DNA of 49,107 nt from Candidatus Avidesulfovibrio excrementigallinarum (GCA_018715085.1 DVMI01000137.1:1-49107); one strand, 5' to 3'; counted from the first letter of the stretch, positions 23,456-33,067 are shown. The notes: generated by a model from the sequence alone, not told the origin. Numbers and translations: made by a program.

Positions 23456-24505
23456 TCAAATTGTCTGCCGGGCCCGGCCGTTTTGGGGCGGCAGGTCCGG
23501 CGTGGTGTCTTCAAGGCAGATGTGCGCGGGGCGGGCGGCAGATTTGCCGAAACGCGGACTGGCTGGCTGGGCAAGAAAGCCGCTTACGGTTTCTGTTGCG
23601 GCAATGAGCGAGTCCTGTCCCAGATGCGCATAACGCATGGTGATCCGGGGATCGCTGTGCCCCAGCAGAATTTGCACTTCGTAAAGGGAGCGTCCGGCAT
23701 TGACCAGAAGCGAGGCGAAGGTGTGCCGCAGATCGTGGATGCGCACGTCTGTCAGCCGCAGTTGGCGCCGCAGCCTGTCCCAGAACATGTAGACGTCTGA
23801 AAGAGGCTTTCCCGGCGTATGGCCGGGGAACAGCCACGGGTTGCCCGGCCTGCGCGGGATGGCGCGGATGATCTGGATGGCTTCGTTGGACAGCAGAATG
23901 TGGCGCGTCTTTCCGGACTTGGACAGCGGCACAACGAGCAGGCGCAAGTCCAGGCGGAGGTTTTCCCAGCGGGCCTTGAGGATTTCGCTCTTGCGCGCGC
24001 CGGTCAGCAGAAGCAGGCGGAGGGCAAACGCCTCCAGGCGGTCGCTTTGTTCCAGCGTCCGCATGAGCAGCCGGGCTTCCCGCTGAGTGAGATAGCGTTC
24101 CCGCTGCGAGTGCACTTTCAGGGGGCAGACGCCTGTACAGGGGGATTGTCCGGCGGGCAGGACACCATACATTACGGCCAGAGAGCAGATTGTCTTGAAC
24201 ACAGCCAGGATGCGGTTGCACGATGCCGGAGCCAGCCCGCCGGAGGACAGTCCGTACAGCCAGCCTTCCACCTCGATCCGGCGTATGCCGGTAAGGTCCC
24301 GTGCGCCAAAGGCCGGGGAAAGATACCGCCGGGCAATGCGCTCGTCAACATGCCAGCTCCGCTTGTACAGGCGGATATGCGGTAGATAGACCTCGTCAAC
24401 AAAACGGTCAAGATCGAGCGCGTGGCTCTTGGGGCGTCCTCTTTTGCCTTTTGTCGGGATGGAGGGCGGCGTTACGGGAAGGTCTGATGGACGGCGGCGG
24501 ATCAT
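23456..24505 (-). CDS. tyrosine recombinase / phage-type integrase
   Basis: The product is 349 residues with an AT-hook-like basic start (KGKRGRPK), a SAM-like core-binding domain (about 30-130) and a complete catalytic domain: R171 (GARKSEIL), K199, H257 and R260 (HDLRH), H283 (LGHSD) and nucleophile Y292. ATG 24505 is chosen because AGGAGA precedes it; an in-frame extension to 24949 has no support. It is an intact enzyme of phages, islands or integrative elements, but no excisionase, cargo genes or tRNA target adjoin it. It could be a solitary remnant or part of a small element whose ends are unclear. Confidence 0.93.
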   Translation of the reverse strand: MIRRRPSDLPVTPPSIPTKGKRGRPKSHALDLDRFVDEVYLPHIRLYKRSWHVDERIARRYLSPAFGARDLTGIRRIEVEGWLYGLSSGGLAPASCNRILAVFKTICSLAVMYGVLPAGQSPCTGVCPLKVHSQRERYLTQREARLLMRTLEQSDRLEAFALRLLLLTGARKSEILKARWENLRLDLRLLVVPLSKSGKTRHILLSNEAIQIIRAIPRRPGNPWLFPGHTPGKPLSDVYMFWDRLRRQLRLTDVRIHDLRHTFASLLVNAGRSLYEVQILLGHSDPRITMRYAHLGQDSLIAATETVSGFLAQPASPRFGKSAARPAHICLEDTTPDLPPQNGRARQTI

Positions 24506-25293
24506 GCGGCGTTCTCCTGATAAAGATTGATGAATGAGAGCAGCGTACTGGCGTGTCAGGCGCGCCCGGCGGGCCTGTTTCCATGCAGGCGGACAGCCCC
24601 GGAAATTTTCTCTGGCTGGAGCAGGCGTCTGGGCGTTGACGGCGCCAGCACATCTGGAAAACAGGATCACGCGCATCGTTGGCAATCGGAAACGCTCAGC
24701 AGCGTTGTGGCCAGTGCGGCACGCAACAAGGACTCCGCGGCGCCGGCCCTTCTCTGCCGGGACTGTGACGGCGCGTGCACGATTGGCAGCTGCCTGCGGC
24801 AAAGAACGGAGGCTATGCTTGACGGGCAATAAGGCGGCAACGTCTTTCATGTCAGAGGCGCCGTTACAGAAACAACGCGCTCCGTCACAATGAAAATACG
24901 CTTTTCTGCCAGGAATAAGGCATGAATGCAAAATGTCATGGTGCGTCACAGAGACTATGGAGCAGGACTTGCAAAATACCCTGTTATTGTCCGTTGCCGG
25001 ATTGAAAAAGAAACGACTGTGGCCTTGACGCCGCCAGCAGCGGAGTTTGAAAAACGGCGCGGCACAACGCCCTTACAGGCGTGCCGGAGCCTGCGCCGGA
25101 GCGGGCTCCTTGCAGCCGTCGGACAGAGTCTTTCCGGCGCCCTCCGGCCCTTTGCCCCCGGGGACATCCGGTTTGACGAACCTTGCGTAAATAGGCTACA
25201 AAAACGTGTTTACTGTAATGCCTTGCAAGCCGGTCTCTGACGCACAAGCGGCCGATATGGCGGACCAGCCGGTTTTCAGATTGGAGTCCCTTT
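24506..25293. other. 788-base gap between integrase and msbA-like gene
   Basis: The two genes diverge. No believable coding sequence, repeat or RNA gene was recognised in the integrase-proximal 660 bases; codon composition is unlike the neighbours. The promoter for the right-hand gene is at 25173-25202. Confidence 0.5.
25173..25202 (+). promoter_or_regulatory. promoter candidate for the MsbA-like exporter
   Basis: TTGACG (25173-25178) and TACAAA (25197-25202) are spaced by 18 bases in locally AT-richer sequence, 92 bases before the ATG. Confidence 0.45.
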
Positions 25294-27249
25294 ATGAAGG
25301 AAAGGTTGATACGGGCGCTCACAGGCAACCAGTTCTTTGTCAATTACTCGCGCATGTGGCCTTTCATCAAGCCATTTTGGTGGGTGGCGCTGCTGTCGTT
25401 GCTGATCTGCATTCCCGTGGGCAGCCTGGATGCGGTGATCGCACTGTTCCTCAAGCCTTACACCGACGTGGTGGTGGTGGGCAAGAACATGGAGTCGCCG
25501 TGGTACATCCCCCTGCTGATTGTCGGCTTTACCACCGTGCAGGGCCTGCTCAACTTTGGCAGCACATGCCTTAATGTCTGGGTGGGCGGCAAGCTGACCA
25601 TTGGCCTTAAGGCCAGGCTGTATGCCAAACTGGTGGAAATCGAGCCGGCCTTTTTTGACGGCACGACCTCGGGCGAGGTGTTGTTCCGCTTCAATTCGGA
25701 TGCGGATCTGGCCTGTTCGGGACTGCTGAGCAATCTCAAGAGTTTTCTTACCCGCGTGTTTTCCTCGATCGCCCTGATCGGCGTCCTGTTCTATAACTCG
25801 TGGAAACTGTCCATCCTGGCCATCATCATTCTCGGGGTGGCCGTGGCGCCGCTGACCAAGATCAAAAAGCTCATGCTGTCGCTGGTCATGCGCAACAACG
25901 ACTGCGTGTTCCGCGTCAACACTACCTATAACGAGACCTTTGCCGGCAACAGGACCATTGCCGCCTACAATCTCCAGGAACGCCAGAAGTCCATGTTCAG
26001 TGAGCTGCTGGACGACTTCTTTGCCCTGAGTGTGGCCATCACGCGCCGGACGGCCTGGATTACGCCGTTCATGCACTTCATCGTTTCCATCGGCCTTGGC
26101 CTGGCCATTGCCTTGGGCAGCTGGCTCATTGTCAGCGGGGAAATTTCCGCGGGCAACTTTGTATCGTTCCTTACGGCGCTTTTGATGCTCTACACGCCGC
26201 TCAAGAACATCACCAACGTGGCCGTTTCGGTTCAGCAGTCGTTTCTGGCCATCGAACGGATATTCAGCCTCCTGGACCGGCCGGACCAACTCGTTGAGAA
26301 AGACGTCCCGGCAACGCTGTCCGGCGTGAAAAACGGCGTCACCTTCGAGCACGTCAGCTTTTCCTACACCAAAGGCGTCGAAGTGCTGCACGACATCAAC
26401 CTGGACGTGCGCGCCGGCGAAATGCTGGCCCTGGTGGGCAATTCCGGAGGCGGCAAAAGCACGCTGGTAAGCCTGCTGCCGCGTTTTTACGACGTGACCG
26501 GCGGCAGCATCAAAATTGACGGCGTGGACATCCGCGACGTGGGCCTGCGCGATCTGCGGCAGCATATCGCCATGGTCTTTCAGGATAATTTCCTGTTTGA
26601 CGGGACAATCCGGGCCAACATCATGCTGGGCAACCCCCAGGCCACCGAGGAGGACCTGCGCCAGGCGCTGGACATGGCCTGCCTGACCGACTTTATCAGC
26701 ACGCTGAAGGACGGTGTGGACACCTACGTTGGCGAGCGGGGCATTTTGCTGTCGGGCGGACAGAAACAGCGCGTGGCCATTGCCAGAGCGTTTTTGAAGA
26801 ACGCGCCCATTGTCATTCTTGACGAAGCCACGTCGGCTCTGGACAACAAGTCCGAAGAGATCGTGCAGAAGGCCATTGACAATCTGATGAAGGACAAGAC
26901 GGTGTTTGTCATTGCCCACCGCCTGTCGACCGTCAAGAACGCCAACCGCATTGCCGTGATCAACGAAGGCTGCCTGGCCGAACTTGGCACCCACGAGGAA
27001 CTGATGGCCATCCCTGACGGCAAATACAGAATGCTGTATGACATGCAGTTCAAAACGCCGGAGACGGAAGAAGACGGTGCAGAGGGGGCCGGACCGGCAG
27101 CGCCGCCTGCCGGGGCGGAAGCGGCCAAGGCAGCCCCTGGCACGGCCGGATCTGCCGTCAGGAACGGCCCTGCCACAACAGGCGCAGACGCGGGAGCAGG
27201 CGCGCGGCACGGCGCGGCACAGCCCGGACAGCCTGCTCCGGCAGCCTGA
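25294..27249 (+). CDS. MsbA-type lipid ABC exporter
   Basis: The product is 651 residues, a fused half-transporter: six membrane helices (about 25-315), Walker A (GNSGGGKST, 382-390), signature LLSGGQKQR, Walker B (IVILDEATS) and the H-loop IAHRLST. It resembles MsbA, the flippase for lipid A-core, though a peptide or drug exporter cannot be excluded. MsbA is about 580 residues; here about 60 extra C-terminal residues are Ala/Gly/Pro-rich and probably disordered. It has its own promoter and terminator. Confidence 0.88.
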   Translation: MKERLIRALTGNQFFVNYSRMWPFIKPFWWVALLSLLICIPVGSLDAVIALFLKPYTDVVVVGKNMESPWYIPLLIVGFTTVQGLLNFGSTCLNVWVGGKLTIGLKARLYAKLVEIEPAFFDGTTSGEVLFRFNSDADLACSGLLSNLKSFLTRVFSSIALIGVLFYNSWKLSILAIIILGVAVAPLTKIKKLMLSLVMRNNDCVFRVNTTYNETFAGNRTIAAYNLQERQKSMFSELLDDFFALSVAITRRTAWITPFMHFIVSIGLGLAIALGSWLIVSGEISAGNFVSFLTALLMLYTPLKNITNVAVSVQQSFLAIERIFSLLDRPDQLVEKDVPATLSGVKNGVTFEHVSFSYTKGVEVLHDINLDVRAGEMLALVGNSGGGKSTLVSLLPRFYDVTGGSIKIDGVDIRDVGLRDLRQHIAMVFQDNFLFDGTIRANIMLGNPQATEEDLRQALDMACLTDFISTLKDGVDTYVGERGILLSGGQKQRVAIARAFLKNAPIVILDEATSALDNKSEEIVQKAIDNLMKDKTVFVIAHRLSTVKNANRIAVINEGCLAELGTHEELMAIPDGKYRMLYDMQFKTPETEEDGAEGAGPAAPPAGAEAAKAAPGTAGSAVRNGPATTGADAGAGARHGAAQPGQPAPAA

Positions 27250-27264
27250 TGCTGAAACAGATTC

Positions 27265-27292
27265 GGGGGGACACGACGTCCCCCCTTTTTTT
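27265..27292 (+). terminator. terminator of the MsbA-like gene
   Basis: GGGGGGAC and GTCCCCCC form an 8-bp stem with a 5-base loop, followed directly by seven T. It starts 16 bases after the stop codon. Confidence 0.92.
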
Positions 27293-27840
27293 GTACCCGG
27301 CAGGCGCATGACGGGCAGGAAGGTGTTGTGCGCGTGGCAGGCGGAAGCGCGGCAGACGCAAAGACGGCAGAGTACAAACGGGTTTGGAAAAACGTCTGGT
27401 TGTGCGGCGCGCAAAGCCGACGCGCCGGGCAGCGCCGCAGCACGGCCTTGCCGTCTGCGGGGCACAGGCGGCGGCTGCCGCACGGTGCCCCGCTGCGGAC
27501 TGTTCAAAAAAGGGGAAGACCGGCAGAAAGCCGGGATGCGCATGGCCTTGTGTGGGAGCACGCACGGAAAGCCGGCGTGCGTGCGGCACTGGGAAGCCGT
27601 GTCCGGGCGGTGGGCGCCGGCACAGCGAACCTGCACAATTCCTGCCGGATCAGGGGGGGCCGCCAGGCTGAAGGCATCCTTCAGTCCCGGGCCGCCTTGC
27701 AGGCCGGTACGGCCACCACAGCTCCTGTCAAGACCGGCGCAGACGCAAGCCAGGCCGTGCCGCGGCCGTGCGCCACAACACAACGCCCCGGAGCCTGGGG
27801 AAACGCCTGCCGTGCGCCTGTGCCAGAAAGGAGCCCGGCG
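27293..27840. other. 548-base gap between convergent genes
   Basis: Apart from a short perfect hairpin CTGAAGG-CAT-CCTTCAG (27668-27684), nothing recognisable is seen. Long reading frames here lack start signals and resemble GC-driven noise. Confidence 0.5.
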
Positions 27841-28404
27841 TTACCGGGAACAGCTGGAAGAGCCGTCGGCCGCCTTGCAGGCTGCCGGTGCTTCGGGCTG
27901 CTTGTTCCAGGGCATTTTTGACAGCAGAATCCCAAGCCCGCAAAAGCCCGTCAGCCCGGCAAACAGCAGACCCGCGCCCGCAAAGGCGGTCAGCCAGAGC
28001 GCCATGGGCCAGATGAAGTGCAGCAGCAGCCCCAGCAGAACGATGGAGCCGGCACCGATCTGAATTTGGCGCTGCAACGGCAGGGGTGCCCTGCCGGCCC
28101 GTTCGACGGGGAGCCCTGCCTTGACCCAGCCCCTCATTCCGCCTTCCAGCTGGGCGGCGTTGCCGCCAGCCCGCCCGGCAAGCAGCGCCGCGTTGTGGTC
28201 GGTGCGCCGCCCTGTGCGGCAAAGAAAAACGGTCAGCTTGTCAGACGGCGGCAGAGGGTTCTTTTCTGCGACGGACAGCGGATACAGCACCGCGCCGTCG
28301 ATGGATTCCCGTGTGTATTCGTCAGGTTCCCGGACATCCACAATGCGCGCTTCGCCTTCCTGGAGGCGCTGATAGACATCTTGCGGGGAAAGTTTGGGAA
28401 GCAT
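27841..28404 (-). CDS. YgaP-like membrane rhodanese
   Basis: The product is 187 residues. An N-terminal rhodanese domain (1-105) has catalytic Cys62 in FLCRTGRRT; a C-terminal membrane hairpin (about 118-165) and a Cys-containing tail follow. E. coli YgaP has the same layout (174 residues) and its rhodanese Cys is at 63. It transfers sulfane sulfur at the inner membrane, fitting a sulfur-metabolising organism. AGGAGAC precedes the ATG at 28404. Confidence 0.88.
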   Translation of the reverse strand: MLPKLSPQDVYQRLQEGEARIVDVREPDEYTRESIDGAVLYPLSVAEKNPLPPSDKLTVFLCRTGRRTDHNAALLAGRAGGNAAQLEGGMRGWVKAGLPVERAGRAPLPLQRQIQIGAGSIVLLGLLLHFIWPMALWLTAFAGAGLLFAGLTGFCGLGILLSKMPWNKQPEAPAACKAADGSSSCSR

Positions 28405-28914
28405 GCAGAAGTCTCCTTATATGTGGCAGTGGCGTTGCAGGCAGCGCGCCACACAGCCTGTTTTGAGGACGAAAGAGGCGGGTACTGCCGCCTGTGAAAC
28501 GTGACAGCCCTGTTTCTGGGGCGCTTGCGGCCGTTGGCAAACGGCGGATTCTGTGGAAATTTCAGCCCGCTTTTTTCAGACGGGAGAACTCGTCAGAATA
28601 CCGAAACATGTAGGTCGCAGGCAGCAGGCTGTCAAGGTTGCCTGCAGGCAGCCCGGGCAAAACGAAACCGCTCCGGCGCAGTGACGTCCTGGCTCACAAG
28701 CCGGTGCAGAGCGCCTCCTGAAGGCAGAGGGAAATTCAGAAGAGCTGGCCGGACATCTTTATCAGAGGTGCCCGCCGGTTTTTGGCGGAGAACAGCAGTG
28801 AACAGCAAAACGTTGGCTCGAAAAAGCGTTGCCGGCCGGCCGGATTTGAAGCATCGGCCCTGCAGGGTGGTGACTCGCGGACCGTGATCCAACCGTGTCA
28901 ATTCACAAGATCGC
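28405..28914. other. gene-free stretch between divergent rhodanese and GntR genes
   Basis: About 510 bases without a supportable gene on either strand. No repeats were noticed. Confidence 0.45.
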
Positions 28915-28943
28915 TTGACATGGGTTGGTGGCATATGTAAATT
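28915..28943 (+). promoter_or_regulatory. promoter of the GntR gene
   Basis: A perfect -35 TTGACA (28915-28920) and TAAATT (28938-28943) are spaced by 17 bases, 54 bases before the GntR start. Confidence 0.55.
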
Positions 28944-28962
28944 GTCGGACAAACGACAGTCG
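28942..28962 (+). promoter_or_regulatory. FadR-type operator at the GntR promoter
   Basis: TTGTCGGACAA (28942-28952) is an 11-bp palindrome matching the FadR-subfamily pattern TnGTnnnACnA and overlaps the end of the -10. A second palindrome CGACAGTCG (28954-28962) follows. Position predicts autorepression of the operon by its first gene. Confidence 0.6.
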
Positions 28963-28997
28963 ATTGAAAGACAAAAAGATACGAGTAGGGTGCAACA

Positions 28998-29678
28998 ATG
29001 GGAAGGACTCTTTCACCGCAAAGTGTAGTTAGTGAAATCATTAAAGAAATTGAAAGACGGATTGTGGAAGGAGAGCTTGCGCCCGGGCAACGGCTTGTCG
29101 AAAGCACGCTGGCTGCGGAATGGGGGGTCAGCCGTGCGTCTTTGCGCGACGCCTTCCGGTCTTTGGAAAGCATGGGCTATGTGAAACATGAACCCCGCCG
29201 GGGTGTTTCCGTTTCACAGTTATCCCCTGAGCATGTCAGGCAGATTTATCAGGTCAGAGCTGTTCTTGAGGGGCTTGTGGTGCGCCTGGCGGTGGAGAAC
29301 AGCACTGAAGAGCTGCTTGAAAAGCTGAAGGATCTCAATGCGCAGATGCGGGAGGCCTTTGCCCGGAAGGATATGGAACGCTATGCGGTTTTGAACGAAG
29401 AGTTCCACCAGAGCATTCTGCTTGCCGCGCACAACCAATTTTTGGAAAGCGTCATGCTTTCCATTCATAAAAATGTCGGCCGCTGTATGGCGTATTGCAA
29501 GCCGGGACACGTGGAGGATTCCAACGTTTCCCATCGTTCCTTATTGCAGTTTTTTGAAGAAAAGGACGCCGAACGGGCAGGAAAAGCGCGGCACGACCGG
29601 ATATTGGCTATGGGCGAACTGGTCATTTCACGTTTGAAAGAGCACCTAAACAAAGCACAGAAGGGGGAGAAGGCGTGA
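28998..29678 (+). CDS. GntR regulator, FadR/FCD subfamily
   Basis: The product is 226 residues: winged helix-turn-helix (about 10-75, including ESTLAAEWGVSRASLRDA) and an FCD all-helical ligand domain (about 82-215) that commonly binds metal and a carboxylic acid. It is the first gene of the carboxylate operon, and its stop overlaps the GTG start of the dehydratase. It probably senses the imported acid or an intermediate and represses the operon from the palindrome at 28942. Confidence 0.93.
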   Translation: MGRTLSPQSVVSEIIKEIERRIVEGELAPGQRLVESTLAAEWGVSRASLRDAFRSLESMGYVKHEPRRGVSVSQLSPEHVRQIYQVRAVLEGLVVRLAVENSTEELLEKLKDLNAQMREAFARKDMERYAVLNEEFHQSILLAAHNQFLESVMLSIHKNVGRCMAYCKPGHVEDSNVSHRSLLQFFEEKDAERAGKARHDRILAMGELVISRLKEHLNKAQKGEKA

Positions 29679-30940
29679 GCAAAACACTGGTTGAAAAGAT
29701 CCTTTCCAGGGCTGCGGGGAGGCCGGAAGCGCATGCGGGGACCATTGTGCAGGTGGATCCGGATATTGTGCTGACCCATGACCATCAGGGGCCGATGACA
29801 ATCCGCGAGTTCAGAAATTTTGGCGATGTCAAGCTGAAGCATCCTGAAAGACTGTATGTGTTTATGGATCATCGCACGCCGTCTCAAACAGAGATTGCTG
29901 CAACCAATCACAAGGTCATGCGCGAATTCTGCAAAGAGCAGGGAGTTGAGCACCTTTTTGATGTGGGAACAGGGATCTGCCACGACCAGCTTGCCGAACA
30001 GGTGGCCGCTAAGCCCGGACAGATTGTTGTGGGTACGGATTCGCACACCGTGACAATTGGCGGCCTGGGCGTCTTTGGAACCGGCATAGGTTCAAGTGAG
30101 ATGGCGGCGCTGTGGGTGCGCGGCACAATTTGGTTCCGCATTCCTGAAACAATCAAGGTCGTTTTGACCGGGAGCCTGAAAGCGCCCTTGAATGGCAAGG
30201 ATATCGCCCTGGCGCTGCTTCGCATCCTCAATACCGATGGCGCAACATACAAAAGCATGGAGTTTCATGGCGAAGGCGTGTCTTCCCTGTCGACGGATAG
30301 CCGGATGACCCTTTGCAACATGTGCCTGGAAATGGGCGCCAAGACCGCCTTGTTCCCTGTTGATGACATCACGCGTGCCTATTACGCCCAGCGGGGCGTG
30401 CAGGAGGTTGAAGCGCTGCAGCCCGACCCCGACGCTCACTATGAACGTGAAATCACTATAGATCTTGACGCGCTCAAGCCGATGGTTGCCACTCCGAACT
30501 CACCTGGCAACGCTGTTGAAGCAGAAACCATCCGCGGCGAAAAGCGCCGGATTGATCAGGCGTTGATTGGAACGTGCACCAACGGCCGCATCAGCGATAT
30601 GCGCGAAGCCGCCGCCGTGCTCAAAAACAGAAAGGTGCACTCTGGCGTGCGCATGCTCATTGTGCCGGCCACGCGCAGCGTTCTGCGCCAGTGCCTCGAC
30701 GAGGGACTGATCAAGATCTTCCTTGATGCTGGGGCCATGGTGGGTGTGCCAAGCTGCGGCCCTTGTGGCGCGTACGGCATGGGCGCTGTGGCGGCTGACG
30801 AAGTTTGCATCACAACCGGCAGCCGCAACTTTGTGGCCAGACTCGGTTCGCCCAAGGGCATTTTATACCTGGGAAGTCCCGCCACCGTGGCTGCATCGGC
30901 GGTGGCCGGCTATGTGACTGACAGGCTTGAACAGAACTAG
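29675..30940 (+). CDS. aconitase-family dehydratase large subunit (LeuC/DmdA-like)
   Basis: The product is 421 residues, the size of the short LeuC/HacA type that works with a separate small subunit. The three 4Fe-4S ligands are present: Cys301 (GTCTNGR), Cys361 and Cys364 (PSCGPCG), together with the VVGTDSHTVTIGGLG substrate-site motif. It should dehydrate and rehydrate a 2-hydroxy acid. Genuine leucine synthesis is unlikely: the neighbours are a FadR-type regulator, a TTT transporter and a PdxA-like enzyme, not leuA or leuB. Substrates of relatives include isopropylmalate, methylmalate/citramalate, dimethylmalate and homoaconitate; the present substrate is unknown. GTG 29675 overlaps the regulator stop. 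Confidence 0.9.
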   Translation: MSKTLVEKILSRAAGRPEAHAGTIVQVDPDIVLTHDHQGPMTIREFRNFGDVKLKHPERLYVFMDHRTPSQTEIAATNHKVMREFCKEQGVEHLFDVGTGICHDQLAEQVAAKPGQIVVGTDSHTVTIGGLGVFGTGIGSSEMAALWVRGTIWFRIPETIKVVLTGSLKAPLNGKDIALALLRILNTDGATYKSMEFHGEGVSSLSTDSRMTLCNMCLEMGAKTALFPVDDITRAYYAQRGVQEVEALQPDPDAHYEREITIDLDALKPMVATPNSPGNAVEAETIRGEKRRIDQALIGTCTNGRISDMREAAAVLKNRKVHSGVRMLIVPATRSVLRQCLDEGLIKIFLDAGAMVGVPSCGPCGAYGMGAVAADEVCITTGSRNFVARLGSPKGILYLGSPATVAASAVAGYVTDRLEQN

Positions 30941-31494
30941 CGCGGAGCAGAAGCGGCGTATTTTTTTCAGGTGGCGTATTTTGTCTGCGTGCGATCCGGG
31001 CGCCGGTGCCCAGCCTTGGGAAAGCGCTGCGCCGCTGACGCACCGTACAAACATCGCAGCCTTTGAAAAAGGATCGGCAAGCCCATGTCCTGAGGCATTG
31101 CGCGTCACAATCGCGCCGGGAGAGACACAGCCCTTTTGGACTTTTGGGGGAAGTTCAGGATCTGGCCTTCAGGCCGGATACAGCCCCTCTAGCAAACGGG
31201 CGGGCTGTATCCGAAGGCAGAAGGCCGGGAGGGAATACAGCCATCTTCCAGGCGCAGGCTGGCAAAACCCTGATTTTGGGATCCGGCGCAATGCTTCTGG
31301 CAGGGATGCGCAGCGCCAGGCGCAAGCCGCACCGCGTGCTGGCGGCGGTATTCCACATCCCTCGGAGCGTTTTTGGCGCAATCCGGTTCTGGAGCGCTTT
31401 ACGGCGGTTGGGCCGCGTGTGTCCCGCGCAACCGTCCGCAAGGAGCCATAACTGACAGAAAGATGCAATCAAAAGTTCCAAAGGAGAACGCAAC
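30941..31494. other. 554-base gap between the two dehydratase subunit genes
   Basis: No convincing gene is present. A perfect 11-bp inverted repeat lies at 31176-31212. Such subunit genes normally adjoin, so something has been inserted here or a gene has decayed. Confidence 0.6.
31176..31212 (+). repeat. perfect inverted repeat in the dehydratase gap
   Basis: GGATACAGCCC (31176-31186) and GGGCTGTATCC (31202-31212) form an 11-bp stem with a 15-base loop. A third partial copy, AATACAGCC, lies near 31233. There is no T-run, so it is not an ordinary terminator; RNA processing or a protein site is possible. Confidence 0.7.
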
Positions 31495-32001
31495 ATGATT
31501 CAGACTGTACTTCGCGGGTCAACCTGGAAATTCGGTGCAGAGTGCGACACCGGCCAGATCATTCCCGGCAAATATATTCCCCTCACCGATCCGGTTGAAC
31601 TGGCCTCGCATGTGTTTGAAGGGATCCGCCCGGAGTTCAGGCAGCAGGTCAAGCCGGGCGACATCATCGTCGCTGAGCGCAACTTTGGTTGCGGATCAAG
31701 CCGTGAACATGCGCCAAAGGCCATTCGCTTTGCGGGCATTAGTGCTGTTGTGGCCGACTCCTTTGCACGGATTTTTTATCGCAACGCGTTGAATCTTGGC
31801 CTGCTGCCCATTGCCATTCCGGGTATCAGCGCCCAGGTGAGCGAAGGCGACGAACTTGAGATCAGACCGTTGGATGGACTGGTCCGCAATATCTCTACAG
31901 GCAAGGAATACTCTTTCAGCCCTTACGAGCCGTTCATTATGGAAATGATCAGCCACGGAGGGATCATTGAGTACACCAAGTTCCAGCTGGGATTGAAGTA
32001 G
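31495..32001 (+). CDS. aconitase-family dehydratase small subunit (LeuD/DmdB-like)
   Basis: The product is 168 residues with the swivel-domain signature NFGCGSSREHAP (63-74). It pairs with the large subunit at 29675. The length fits the short LeuD/HacB group. GGAGAA precedes ATG 31495 and the transporter genes follow after 47 bases. Confidence 0.92.
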   Translation: MIQTVLRGSTWKFGAECDTGQIIPGKYIPLTDPVELASHVFEGIRPEFRQQVKPGDIIVAERNFGCGSSREHAPKAIRFAGISAVVADSFARIFYRNALNLGLLPIAIPGISAQVSEGDELEIRPLDGLVRNISTGKEYSFSPYEPFIMEMISHGGIIEYTKFQLGLK

Positions 32002-32048
32002 CCGGTGTAACCCTGTGTAACTTCTTTTTATTACCACAAGGAGTCAGT

Positions 32049-33005
32049 ATGTACCGCCTGATGATGACTGTGGCACTTGCGTTTGGTATGCTTTTTGCCC
32101 CCGCAGCAGCCATGTCCGCCGAATTCCCGGACAAGACCATCCATCTGATTTCCCATTCCAAACCAGGGGGCGGCATGGACATCATCCTCCGCCACCTTGG
32201 ACGCGCGCTTGAAAAAAAGATGCCTGTTGCGGTTGTCATTGAAAACCGTCCTGGGGCCGGCGCAGCTGTGGCCATGTCCTATGTGGCCACGTCCAGAAAC
32301 CCGGGCTACACCATCGCCGGCGTGACCAATACACACATTACGACGTCTTTGACCAACAATCCTCCTCACGGCATCAAGGATCTGCGGGCGGTTTGCAAGC
32401 TTGTGACCGATCCGCTGGTGCTGTTTGCCTCCTCCAAGTCCAAGTGGAATTCGGTCAAGGAATTGCTGGATGACGTCAAGGCACATCCCAACACCTATTC
32501 CATAGCGGCGTCACAGGTTGGCTCTGTAGAATATTTGCTTGCATACAACATGATCAAGCAGGGCAACAAGATGCAGCTTATCCCCTTTGAGGCCGGTGGC
32601 GAACTGGCGACGGCCGTCATGGGGGGACATGTGGATATCGGCCTGTCCGAACCTTCGGAAGTGATGGGACAGGTTACCGCCGGCAACCTGAAGGTGCTGT
32701 GCACGTTCACCAACAAGCGTCTGGCCAGCATGCCTGACGTGCCCACAGCGGAAGAAGTCGGCCTTGCCAGCGACATGCAGAAAGTCCGTGTGCTCATGGT
32801 TCCCAAAAAGACGCCGGACGCCGTGGTCGCCTATCTTGAAGCGGCGTGCAAGGACGCGATGGACGATCCGGATTTCAAAAATTTCTATCAGTCCAACGAC
32901 ATGATTGCCGATTTCAAGGGCGCCAAGGATGCCGATGCAGAACTTAACGCCATTGCGGCGTCCATGGCTGAACAGCTCACCAGCCTGGGGCTGATCAAAA
33001 AGTAG
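32049..33005 (+). CDS. tctC: TctC-type periplasmic solute-binding protein
   Basis: The product is 318 residues of the Bug/TctC family, with a signal peptide (cleavage after about residue 23) and the PGGGMDIILR carboxylate-binding loop. It captures a di- or tricarboxylate for the TctAB membrane pair. AAGGAG precedes ATG 32049. Ligand identity cannot be read from sequence. Confidence 0.94.
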   Translation: MYRLMMTVALAFGMLFAPAAAMSAEFPDKTIHLISHSKPGGGMDIILRHLGRALEKKMPVAVVIENRPGAGAAVAMSYVATSRNPGYTIAGVTNTHITTSLTNNPPHGIKDLRAVCKLVTDPLVLFASSKSKWNSVKELLDDVKAHPNTYSIAASQVGSVEYLLAYNMIKQGNKMQLIPFEAGGELATAVMGGHVDIGLSEPSEVMGQVTAGNLKVLCTFTNKRLASMPDVPTAEEVGLASDMQKVRVLMVPKKTPDAVVAYLEAACKDAMDDPDFKNFYQSNDMIADFKGAKDADAELNAIAASMAEQLTSLGLIKK

Positions 33006-33067
33006 CCTTGTTGCGCGGCCGGATTCGTCTCTGCGGGGCGGATCCGGCACCTCGTAAGGAGAACGCT

